64,000 nucleotides of DNA from Inonotus obliquus (lineage: Eukaryota > Basidiomycota > Agaricomycetes > Hymenochaetales > Hymenochaetaceae), in assembly GCA_032164295.1 (NCBI GenBank), contig JAJHTX010000003.1, positions 1,178,001 through 1,242,000 on the forward strand, given 5' to 3'. Shown piece after piece: positions 47,092 through 57,428 of the stretch. The position numbers and the translations under genes were made by a program. The notes below the pieces were generated by a model. That model saw only the letters and a list, made by a program, of their open reading frames with translations, had not been told where the DNA came from and searched no databases. The first letter of the stretch is position 1. Each line of letters starts with the position of its first letter.

Positions 47092-48184
47092 CTGGAGATA
47101 CTACTGAGGTCGGGAGTACCGCTGAGGAATCTTCAATCCCTTATATGCACATTATTTAATTCCCCTGGTTGGGACTCTGGCTGATCGGGAAATCCATGCG
47201 GACCTGACCAGGATGGATATATTGCAGTGCAGCGAGTGGATAAAATCCGAGACTTGTGCCTCCTGGGAGACGCGGCGAAGTTCATCCACTGTCTGAATGT
47301 CACAATTCAACCGGGATCACTCGCACTTAAGATTGAGACAAAGCCCATGGCGCTTCCAATTGTTGTAGTCAAGGATGTCCACGAGTAGCCCACGCTGCGC
47401 GTCACCAAGAGGAAAACGCTTATCCTAAGTTCTGTTGGTATGGGTGGTACTTGATGACTTGATGACTTGATGATATCAAATCATTAAAACTCCGCGAGTA
47501 TATTTTCTTACCTTACCTAACTTTCATCAAGAACTCAGGTGGTGACAGTGGTTTTCATGCTGTGAGCCCTTCCAGCTTGCATCTTGTTTGAGTTACGCGA
47601 TTAACTATGAAATTTTATCGAGACCATGGCGAAAGGGAAGCCTAAGATATGTTTGGGAACTGAGAAAAAGGATCGTCCCTCCAATTCTATGGTGCATATT
47701 GCATTCCATGAATATAGGAAACAGGTGACAATACTAACAACTGAGTAATATGGATACTATTGAAACGAGTGTTATTCTTGGCTCGGTAATACAATACGGG
47801 AGCTGCGGAAGATTACTCCCTAAAGCCACTAAGAATCAACAATATGAATTGGTAAGGCACAATTAAATGGATACCATACCTGAAAGTACTGCTTCCGGAC
47901 TAAGCAAAGTTCTTCTACATATGTATTCCAGCAGTCATCGTACTTTCCCTCGGGCTTGTGAAGTCTCTTACTGCGGACCTATCATATCATCGTATGCTGA
48001 CCCGGAGACACCGGAAAAAAACCACGAAGCTTGAGGGGAAGTAGGTATTATACGCAAATACGAGCCGCCGACCGCCGGACGGACAAGTCAAACACGTTCT
48101 TGCCTACTTTATCTTTGGGAAGTTATGAATCTTCTCTCATGATATACTTGTCGAACGGCGTCTGATAAACAGATTGTGAAGGAC
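47092..48184. other. intergenic, no recognised gene
   Basis: About 1.1 kb upstream of methyltransferase D. It contains a short direct repeat of TGATGACT units at about 47450-47474 and no coding signature. Confidence 0.4.
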
Positions 48185-48360
48185 CCGCGATTCCCTATAA
48201 GATCCCCCTCGACGGCACGCAATACAATTTTGCTCACTCAAGCAACCAAGATCCTTACTGAGACATTGGAAAATGACACACTGAACTCAGGTCCAGTCAA
48301 AGCGATGCCAGAGTGAATGATGGACTCGATTACCTTAAGAACGGCAAGGTTAGTTATCAT
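48185..48360 (+). pseudogene. MDR oxidoreductase fragment (C-terminal part)
   Basis: Plus-strand sequence resembling part of the minus-strand MDR gene at 49126-50414. It contains IPYKIPLDGTQYNFA, ATKILTETLENDTL and, after a frame break, VNDGLDYLKNGKVSYHL. The last even includes the intron start that follows the same codons in the parent. It is short, frame-broken and isolated. Confidence 0.8.
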
Positions 48361-48889
48361 TTGTAGCCTTGCTTGCATTAGGTCCAGGTCCATATGGCAA
48401 ACACGCATACACTCTTCTGCCGTGCCATCAGGAGATTATAACTTACCCGTAGCTTTCGGGCTTCATGTTAACGGCCTGAGAGATCGAGTCGTTCCGGTCG
48501 AGACTTATGAGCTTGAACATTTTCATTCAATCGAATCTATTGGGCCTAATGCCCACTGAAGTAAGAATTCAATCGCGAAGGTATTTTGGTGGGCACTGGA
48601 CCCGGAACTCGAAACTAGTGCAGCCGGGCGCACCCTCAGATTGGGGTAAGGGGGGGAGGGATGAAGGGATGAACAGAGCGGAAGTATTCTTGTAATATCC
48701 CGGTGATGATAAAGGCAACCTCTTACCTCTTTAACGATCAATGATTATCCGATCTCACACAAGTTTTTCTCGTGTATATCCGAGATCTTAGAGTTACTTC
48801 CAACTTGAGGTGGCCGTTACTAGTAAAACAGAAGTCAGGAGTCAACAATCATGTTCTTGATTAGGTAAGTATATTCAACTCCTCTTGCC

Positions 48890-49020
48890 ACACGTTCTCT
48901 CGACAGTGACAGTGGCATTCCCGAACGGTGCATTTGCCGAGCATGTCGCAGCGTCCGCTTCGCTTCTCCTTGCGTTGCCCAACCCATGGTCGTTTGAGCA
49001 AGGTGCATAACTGGGCTGCG
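48890..49020 (+). pseudogene. MDR oxidoreductase fragment (central part)
   Basis: Plus-strand sequence nearly identical to an exon start of the neighbouring MDR gene: it reads AFPNGAFAEHVAASASLLLA then LPNPWSFEQGA followed by a stop. It includes a preceding intron-like stretch. Its order relative to the other fragment is reversed compared with the gene. Confidence 0.8.
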
Positions 49021-49125
49021 CGAGGTCGCTTCCATATCGTGCAATCACGCAACATTCTCTTATATCAGTCTAGTCATACACTTCTGCAATATCACATTTC
49101 ATACATTTTAAAGAGCCAATTTTCC

Positions 49126-50414
49126 TCATGCTGGAGTATCGGCAATCCTGTACACAACCTTCTCTCCGCTTGCCTGCATTAAAGAAGGACCATGCATGAG
49201 ATTCTTGAAGGAGCCACAGAGAGAGATGATAACTAACCTTGCCCTCCTTGAGATAATTAAGTCCATCATTCACACTGGCGAGCCCACTTGGCATCAGTTT
49301 GACAGGGCCTGGCTTGAGTGTGCCATTTGCTAATGTCTCCGTAAGGATCTTAGTTGCTTGAGGAGCAAAATTGTATTGCGCGACATCTAGAGGCGTCTTA
49401 AAGGGAATCAAGATGTCCTATAGACACTTTATCAGACGTTACGCGGTAGGTACATCAAAAGGAAGATAGATACCTTCCCAAAGACAAAGTAGGCAAGAAC
49501 GTGTTTGACTTGCACGTCCGGTCGGCGGCTCTCATATTTGAGTATAATACTCACTTCCCCTCCATCATCGCCAATCGCACGGGCGATTTGGTCAGGCGTA
49601 TCTTTCTCGGAGATACAGTCTACAACGTGCGCGAGTTTCCCACCCGTCGCTTCGCGGATCTTTTCCGGTGTCTCCGGATCTGCATATGAGAAGACCAAGT
49701 CCGCACCGAGCGACTTCAGGAGCGGGAAATTACGGGGAGATGAAGTCGCAAGTACACGCAGACCACTGAGGTGTGCGAGCTGGACGACAAATTGGCCTAC
49801 GGAAGACGAGCCACCCCAAACGAGGAGATCAATTGGCTCCTTCGCTGGTGAGAGTGGTGAAGGAAGGGACTGAGCTTGGTAGAGACACAGACACGCTGTG
49901 TACCCCGCGCAGCCCAGCTGTGCACCTTGCTCGTACGACCATGAGTCGGGCAACGGAAGGAGAAGCGAAGCGGACGCTGCGACATATTCGGCGAATGCAC
50001 CATTCGGGTATGCCGCTGTCATTGTCAAAGAGGTTTTAATCGTACGTTCAAACACGGCTGGGAAAGACATAGCGCACCGCCGTGTACTGCCCCGGCAACG
50101 CGATCACCGACTTTGAACTTCCCTTCAGGTACTTCGGAGCCGATTTCTTCAATCGTCCCTGCGAAATCCAATCCGACGACATTGCCAGTTGTCGGAGCAT
50201 AGGTAACTGACTTCCCTGAATGTCCAAGTACAAGTTGCCTTTCGTCATCCCTGTAAATGACTGTAGATTACTCACAATCAGTCGGATTGCTTGCAGCAGC
50301 AACGACCTTTACGAGAGCGTCCTTGGGACCTAACTTCGGCACGTCGATAACTTGTACTTCCACCTTTCCCGGTTCACCGCATGTGACAGCCGCTTTCATT
50401 CTTGTAGGAGCCAT
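49126..50414 (-). CDS. MDR-family oxidoreductase (zinc-type ADH / trans-enoyl reductase-like)
   Basis: NADPH-dependent reductase of the medium-chain dehydrogenase/reductase superfamily. The start ATG at 50414 gives MAPTRMKAAVTCGEPGKVEV (GroES-like domain), then NVVGLDFAGTIEEIGSEVPE and FKVGDRVAGAVHGG. After an intron come YPNGAFAEYVAASASLLLPL and GCAGYTACLCLYQAQ. The Rossmann motif is LLVWGGSSSVGQFVVQLAHL and the next segment GLRVLATSSPRNFPLLKSLG. The C-terminus reads GTLKPGPVKLMPSGLASVND, then EGKVVYRIADTPA, with the stop at 49126. The structural-zinc cysteine cluster is absent, as in quinone-reductase and trans-acting enoyl reductase types (ToxD group). Proximity to UbiA and O-methyltransferases suggests a tailoring role; this is inference. 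Confidence 0.85.
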
Positions 50415-51445
50415 AGTTTCGACAGAGGTGGACTTGGTGGACTTGCAGTTTGTTGAAAGCTGACGAAGACTGCGAGAGGCTGAGCTGAGAGAGGTCTTTA
50501 CTAATACTAGTACAGTATATGCGTCACGAGGTGGATTAGTCAGATCGACGTAGGCCTAGGCTGGAATTACTCTGTGACGTGACCAAGTCAAAGAACGCGT
50601 TGTGACAGTTGACTAACGGAAGACCCAAATTAGATTCCGTTGATACAATCGCAATGGGCCCTGCCGAGAGTTGATCCGTTGATCCGTCACATCCCGACAT
50701 TCCTATAATGGGAGTATTTACCTTTCACTGCCTTGATAGAACTCAGATGCAAGATGCACATTCCTCCATCGTTGATAGACGAGACAAGGGCGTTTACATA
50801 CTCGTATAACGTCTGAATGTCCTCTGTCACATAAGAACTGCGAAGGTGCGCTTGTAGCGTAGCGATCACGAAGCGGTGGCACGACAAAAGAGGGCAAGGC
50901 AGAAGAATGGGGCATGCAGAAGGGTCGGTAGGTTGTGAAATGCGTTATAGCTGTTTATGCACTGCAATGTGAGCTAGACGAGCAGGCGACTGTCTCGGTG
51001 GGTCTAGAATGGAAAATGGGTCCGTCGGTGGTACGGCGGCGCCATGATGGTGGGCGGGACCGATATCCCCCATAGTCATTGGAGTTTCAGCCAAGATCCG
51101 GACCTACCGACGATTCCAAGCATGTCTATCGGGAAGCAATGCCGGTGGATCGTCGGAGAAGCTAAAACGTCATATCGCAGATCTAGTGGCTGTGGCAGCG
51201 CCGTTCCCAGGGCAGCCACGTGTTTGGTCACGCGTACACAAACAACGAGAAAAAGAAATCGAGTCAGTCTCAGAGTAAAACAGCCAAAGAGAAAGTAGAG
51301 ATGCGTATCCATGGAGTTGGTGATAAGCGTCGAAGGCACGGACGGAGTGAACGGAGAATAGAAGAACATGGCTGTTCAGTTTCCCCAGTTGGATTTAGTC
51401 TCTTCTTAGCACTGTAAAGTCATGTGACTTATCCGCGGTTGATAA
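50415..51445. other. intergenic between divergent genes, no recognised gene
   Basis: About 1 kb upstream of both the MDR gene and the Ser/Pro-rich gene. Short open frames only. Confidence 0.4.
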
Positions 51446-52329
51446 ATGTCTCCGATCCTTCTTAACATCTCCACTTTCTTCCCATCTCCCTGCTCGTTCA
51501 CAATGATGGCAACAGGCTACTCGACTCTTTTCTCTCTTGGTCTCTCTAGCATTCATACTTCATTTCCTCGCGATCCCGATGCTCCCTCTTCATCAAGTCT
51601 CAGTTTCAACGTCACTCCTAGCACCCCTTCCTCGTGCGCAGCACCGCCCAAGATTCAAATTGACACGCAGACCATCCGTCCTCATCACCGTCGGCGTCGT
51701 TCGAGTGTCACAGCTGCACAATCACCGCTGGGAAATATTGGCATCAAGAGTCCGGGACAGGCTGCCCGTGCTTCTGCTGTCTCCCCTGGCAGGACCCGCC
51801 ACCGTCGCTCAGAAAGCGATGCCGTTCAGCGTCTAAGGAGTTACAGTACGGGAGATAGTATGCGGTATGTTTTCTCTTTTTTCACTATACTCCCATCTCC
51901 AAGCATGCTAATTGCTCTTCATGCTCGAATAGATCACGACGTGGCCCTACTCGCACACCACCGCCTGATATGCCACTACCAGCTGTCCCAGCCATTCCGG
52001 TGGAGTACGCGTTGAAAAAGAGGACTTCCAGCCCCGTACGACCACCATCTGAGCCAGCGGGGTACCGTCGGGCATATCTTTCTGACAAGGAGTGGGCGCT
52101 CAATTCTGGGCTTGGTTCACGGGTCTCGTTGCCTTCCTCCGCGGCGAGCTGGAGCTCGTCGCAAGTGTTATTGACACCGAGCTTTGCCACGAAGCTTGCG
52201 CTTGCGATGAACACGCCGCCAGGCTCTGACTATCCAAGTCCCAACCCAATGCACAGTCCAGTTGATCCTGTACTTGGCAATTCGTACTTCGAGGCACGGC
52301 CATTCAGCCACGCCACGAAGGAAAATTAA
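51446..52329 (+). CDS. uncharacterised Ser/Pro/Arg-rich protein
   Basis: Two-exon gene with the ATG at 51446 (MSPILLNISTFFPSPCSFTM); an in-frame ATG at 51503 (MMATGYSTLFSLGLSSIHTS) is an alternative start. The body is Ser/Pro-rich with basic patches such as RPHHRRRRSSVTAAQSPLG and RTRHRRSESDAVQRLRSYS, which look like phosphorylation sites (RRRSS, RRSES). A GTATGT...AATAG intron at about 51864-51932 joins MR to SRRGPTRTPPPDMPLPAV. The end is KLALAMNTPPGSDYPSPNPM...ATKEN at 52329. It is probably intrinsically disordered. No domain recognised; likely conserved in basidiomycetes but function unknown. Confidence 0.6.
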
Positions 52330-53698
52330 TCAACCACATTGTGGCGTACTTTTTCGTTTCCACTTCTCGCCTTGCACTCTTAATTCTTCACCATTGGCAA
52401 CTAATCTTTTTTGATGGGCGAACATCGTTGTTTTCAGTTTGTCATATCTATTGCTTGCTTCCCCGGACGGAAGGGAAGCACTGTTGTTTGTTCTATTCAT
52501 GCCATTCAATCTCACTGTAATAACTTCGCTGTGCTGCCTTCAATCTCTACATTTCCATGTCTCCCATACGCGCATCTCTACTCTAATTGCGTCGACCAAT
52601 CGACATTAGTTTCTTGTCTTTTCATATCTAGATCATCTCTGCATTATAGTTATACTAGTTAGTATATATAGTTATTGTATAGCCTTAACGCTTGCTACGT
52701 TCTTTCTCTCCTCTAATTGTAGTCTTTCACTGCCGCCAGGGCGGCTACTCCATTGTCAGTATGATTCACTGTTACGTAATAACATAGGGTGCAATCGTGA
52801 GAAAGTAATTCGGAGTATGCCGAATTGTTCTGCCCACTCATCCATCACCACGCGACCTCGATTGTGATCTATCCCTCTCAGTCAGTGTCTTTGAAGCAAT
52901 CTCATTGACAATGTGAAGCAATCCTGTACTGCGAGTCTGAAACTTCGACTTTACTGCTCTTCCACACTGGTTTTAAGATTGAAGCGATGTCGCTCATTGC
53001 GGTGGACTGGGTCACCTCTTGCTGGCTTCATTCTGCATCGATGAATAGTACTACCGGTACCTGTCATGCCGTATCTACTTGGTCGGACGGAACTATACGG
53101 ACGAATGGTCGCCCAGCTCAAGCATCAGAAGAAGAGGGCGCGGGATGAGTGTCCCTGTTGCGGCATTAAATGAAGTACGTTGACGTCGCACCCCCATTTG
53201 TAGAAGTGCTTCGCATCAATACACCGACAGAATCTCTAGCACATGTCTACGAATTGCTCCCTCTGATGTCTGGTCGGCCTAAGTTAACCGAAACGCAAGT
53301 TATAAAGTCGCGCCCCGTACGGCGTATGATCCTTAAATAACAGAGTCCAAGAGTGCCAGTAACTTCCGCTTGTAGTGAATTCTTGTCGATTAGCAAAGAG
53401 ACATCGGGCGGTCGTGCTCCTTTACACAGCACTATTTTGGGCGCGAATCCCGCGCGGCGCTCGTCGGCCGTTGCTTGGCGTGCGTCGGGCATCAAGCCGC
53501 TCATGAACGGGTCCGCCATGTGGACCCTGTTATTGCTGAATCTAGCATTATGGAGGCTGAAAAGGTATTTGGCCAAGATGGAGGGTGTTTTGCTGGGCGT
53601 ACAATCTCTTTGATGAATGAACACTGACGGCGTTGGACGACCGGAAGTGCTATGAGAGGTATTACGCTATTGACCAGGGTTGTCGGGGACACTGCGTG
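52330..53698. other. intergenic; one small minus-strand ORF of unknown status
   Basis: No recognised gene. A 90-codon minus-strand ORF with an ATG at 53519 and a stop at 53247 (MADPFMSGLMPDARQATADE at its start) has no known features and is listed here only as a possibility. Confidence 0.3.
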
Positions 53699-53706
53699 TA
53701 TAAATA
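53699..53706 (+). promoter_or_regulatory. TATA box of cerato-platanin 1
   Basis: TATAAATA about 110 bp before the ATG at 53809, followed by a CA-rich leader. Confidence 0.6.
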
Positions 53707-53808
53707 GATGAGCGTTTTCGCTCAGAAAAGGGCCAGACTCTCACACACACACATTTTCTGAACCAGAAACTCACAGTCTTACTCGCAAACAAACTTCTTC
53801 AACTAACG

Positions 53809-54216
53809 ATGCAACTCTTGACTGTACTCTCTACACTCCTGCTCACCGGCACAGCGTTCGCGGTTCACGTTACTTACGACCCCTACTACGATAATATCGA
53901 TGGAAGTACATGGGGTGTCGCCTGCTCCAACGGACGTAACGGTCTCGTGGAACGCTTCCCAACATTCGGTGACTTCCCGACTTTCCCATTCCTCGGCGGT
54001 GCTGAAGGCGTCGTGTGGAATAGCCCGAACTGCGGTGGCTGTTGGAACTTGACGTATGAGGACAAGAGCATTCTCATCACTGCCATTGATCATGCTGGTA
54101 GCGGCTTCAATATTGCTCGTAGTGCGTTGGACGAGCTTAGTGGAGGTCATGCGTACGAATGGGGATTCGTGGAGGCGGAGGCGGAGGAGGTGGATAGATC
54201 GGAGTGTGGTCTGTAA
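53809..54216 (+). CDS. cerato-platanin family secreted protein, paralogue 1
   Basis: Small secreted cysteine protein of the cerato-platanin family, known from fungi as a surface-active and elicitor-type protein found in walls and culture fluid. An uninterrupted frame of 135 codons begins with a signal peptide (MQLLTVLSTLLLTGTAFAV). The mature part starts HVTYDPYYDNIDGSTWGVAC, continues with GLVERFPTFGDFPTFPFLGG, and has the pattern of four cysteines expected for two disulfides (VAC, NCGGC, ECGL). ILITAIDHAGSGFNIARSAL is a family hallmark. Unlike paralogue 2, the C-terminal segment is unusually acidic (VEAEAEEVDRSECGL). No intron. It lies about 6 kb from the second copy, same strand. Confidence 0.93.
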   Translation: MQLLTVLSTLLLTGTAFAVHVTYDPYYDNIDGSTWGVACSNGRNGLVERFPTFGDFPTFPFLGGAEGVVWNSPNCGGCWNLTYEDKSILITAIDHAGSGFNIARSALDELSGGHAYEWGFVEAEAEEVDRSECGL

Positions 54217-55864
54217 AGACAGACTCACGCCTGTTGAGCGATTGTGGGTATTCTGAAAGAATTCATAGATAGGTGTATTGACTGACATGTGCTTATTTGA
54301 CTTTAAGTGTGCTCTTGCTGCTGACTTCGGTTTGTTCAGTGGCATAACAGACGCTTTGACAAACGAACTTTTCGATACGGACTTTTTGAACTTTTCAACG
54401 ACTTTTGAACTGTAGTAGTTATCTGTATTTTTTGTTTATGGTTAAGTTTGTGCTCTGCTCTGCTCTGATCCGAGGTGGACTGTTATAATCTGTGAATGAA
54501 GTACTGTTGAATCTGTTTGTGTGTCGCTGTGTACCGATGCAGGCGACATCGAGCAACTTGAGGACATGGGTTCCGGTAGACTGACATCGTATCCTTTATA
54601 CGCAGCTTCCGTCCGATGAGTAATTGTGTATGGAATGTCTCATCTGCATGCATTATCTACCAAGTCTTTTGGGTTTGCAAGCCCTTTAGGTCACTACTAC
54701 ACTGTGTACCATCCCCCTCTCAAAAATGAGAAATCCTACACTACAGTGAGTGGACCTGTCGCCATAAGAATCGCAACTCCTTCGCATATATAAAATTCCA
54801 AGGGTTCTTTTCGAGGAATTTGATGGGAAAAGAATGGGAAAAGGAACCTCTTACGCCTCCCTTCCCAGGACCTTGCTTACTTTCCTATTCCAGTCAGTCC
54901 TTAGACATATCCACAGCTCCACGGTAGAACAGTACATCATTGCTACGATCAGTACGACTCATAATCCTGTCAATCCCAACCCATGAGTGAAGGTGAGCCA
55001 TAATCCTAAGGAATTTCGGCTTCGTAAGCATTCTTCCTTTCAAGCAAGTATCCAATACGTACGAACGTTGCGACGCCGAGAAATAATGTAAGCTATAGAG
55101 ACAATGGTTAATAGAATCGACTATGCAGCCAAAGCTGACTTGCGGCAACTATTGAACGCTGACAATATTAAACTCGAACTGGCAAAAGGGGAGCTATGAA
55201 TTGTAACTTACAAACAACTAGTTCCCAAGACCAACATTCCGATGCAGTCTGATCGACTCCCGCAGTCCCTGGCTGCACAAAGAGTACCTAGGACAGAGAA
55301 CATCCTCACTGTAACAATAGGAGCCCCAATAAAACCAAGTCGAGTGGACTAGACGAACAAGTAGCTCAGCAGTACATTTTATATGCTTGAATCTAGAACT
55401 GTGCGTGTCGGGATGGAGAAATATCCTTGAGAATGGAAAAAACGACGGGAGATTTGATTGAACGTGCAAGATGGAAGCCCAGGGACTGGGGACAGCCCAA
55501 CGCAAGTAAATGCAGGAAGGTGCACGACCCGCGGATCCTGACATTGTAGTAGTAGAAGGATAAGCCAATGAGCTGAGGTTGACCCGAAGTCCAAGGAAAG
55601 GGGAGCACAGCATTGAGAGCGCATGAAAATCTCTCGATAATGATGTAACCCATGGTGCGTAACTACTGAGACATCGAGTAGTCAAAGAGCAGAGGAAGGA
55701 TAGTATAATTGTCCCCTGAAGACTCTCTTTATAGGACGGTAGAAGCCGCGGATTGTGAAATTCGTAACTCCGACTAGAACAAAGTCGACTTCGGCTATTT
55801 CCGTTTCCCAAATTTTATCGATCTTTGTATCCCACCGCCTCTTTGTATCCCACCGTTCACTGAA
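54217..55864. other. intergenic, no recognised gene
   Basis: About 1.6 kb. A 197-codon minus-strand open frame (55218-55811) has no ATG at its start, a composition rich in Ser, Leu and Arg, and no family signature. It was not called. Confidence 0.4.
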
Positions 55865-57428
55865 ATGGAGCATAAAGGTATAAGTGTAGGCAAAGACTCG
55901 CTACATCTTGTCACAGACGCCGTATCAATTGTACAGCGTCGTGGTGGAACTGCCAGTGACGACGAGTTATGGTCGTTTGTGGACGGGTGCGTGTCATCAG
56001 TGAAGCTCTCGTGCGTATTCCCCCGTACCATAGAATCTCATCAAAGTAAGAGACTTTACTCAGGTCTACGCACGAAACGTTAGGCGCGTCTCTCGAAGTG
56101 CTATTACTACTCTGAAGAGACTCGAAGCAGCGAAGGACGTCATCAACGAATTGGAAAAGTCTGCCGAAAGAAAGCTCAAGGAGTTGAAGGAGGAACTACG
56201 ACCATCGTTTCTGCATCATGGGATCCACTCCCTTCCGGGTGAGCTACTCGAGAGCATCTTCAAGATGTGTGTTGACGAACTTCAAGAAGAGGAGCCCAAA
56301 GGCCTGCACATCGAAGATATCCTTTCCCACGTTTGCAGACGTTTCCGAGGTATTGCACTCAGATTACCATCGCTATGGTCGCGTTTGACTCCTGCTATGT
56401 CCGAAGAGAACGTACTGAGCCATATAGAAGGTTTCGAAACCTCCGGATTGGCCATCATCCTCGGAATTCAAACACTGAGATCATGGTCGATTGAATTCGA
56501 ACAATTTATACGTATCGTGGCTCCCTCCGCTTCGACTCAATGTGGGTTTTATCAGTGATAACGAAATTCAGGTGCTGGATAAGCGTCTGATTTCCCTCTG
56601 CCTCCCGAACCTCGTGTCTTTCATCGTATCCGGTACGGTTGAACGAAGTAGGATCGATAAGCTTGCGAGTCTGTTTAAGATGTGTAAAATGCCGAACGCG
56701 CGACACGTTTCCACGACGGAAGACGCTTGTACTTTTCCGCCCCCAGTTTTCAGTTGGAGAGTATAACTTCCCTAGAATTCTATTGGGGGAAGAGAAAATC
56801 ACATATCATTTCCGACATCATCAACTTTCTTACATCCATGCCAAACCTTGTGGAGTTGTATATGGAAATCGACACTGATCCGACTCGCAGCGAATTTGTA
56901 GTTGGCGAGATCGACTGCAACACCTTACCGAGGCTTAAATATTTGGGGATCACGACCGAATGAGGCATTTGAGGGTCTGTTTGGCTACTTGCGAATGCCA
57001 TCGCTGGAAAGATTATACCTAAATCTCGACGGTGGCAACGAACATCACAACATGGCGTGGTGGGTGGAGTCTATTCCTGTGTACCGCTCCGTCAAGGAGT
57101 TGGAATTCGCGCTCGGAAATAGTACTGGTGATGGGTTGTACTGAGGAGTGGTTTACTAATGAGGGCGAACTGTATTTGACCGATCTCTTCCAGAAATTCC
57201 CCGAATTAACGCGACTTTCCCTACGTGCCACATTCTTATATCTCTATCTCAACATCGCAGAAGTTAAGACACCACCTCCACGGTTTCGCTCGATAGAAAT
57301 CCCGGAACATTGCCATTTTTACTTCGCCTTCGAGCTCTCTAGAGCACTACGACGAGACGGAAGATGGGATTGACTTTGAGACCCTTGAGATTGAAGACAC
57401 ATCACGAAGAGAGCCGGTGGGGGAGTAA
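55865..57428 (+). pseudogene. F-box/LRR-like protein with multiple frame breaks
   Basis: The ATG at 55865 starts a typical agaric F-box gene (MEHKGISVGKDSLHLVTDAV). After an intron come a coiled coil (TTLKRLEAAKDVINELEKSA) and the F-box IHSLPGELLESIFKMCVDEL with SHVCRRFRGIALRLPSLWSR. Leucine-rich segments follow, but the reading frame changes without plausible introns near 56530, 56745, 56955, 57135 and 57325. The pieces clearly belong together: ISLCLPNLVSFIVSG, TSLEFYWGKR, FLTSMPNLVELYMEID, LRMPSLERLYLNLDGG, LFQKFPELTRLSLRA, and a terminal DGIDFETLEIEDTSRREP ending at 57428. The chain of single-base shifts says decay, or a run of sequence errors. Intact relatives would act as SCF adaptors. 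Confidence 0.75.

Noticed and set aside
47450..47474. TGATGACT direct repeats as a possible CRISPR-like or regulatory array
   Set aside because: Only about three short units without spacers; a simple tandem repeat.
55218..55811. 197-codon minus-strand open frame
   Set aside because: It starts with TTG rather than ATG, is Ser/Leu/Arg-rich without any motif, and has no neighbouring splice structure.
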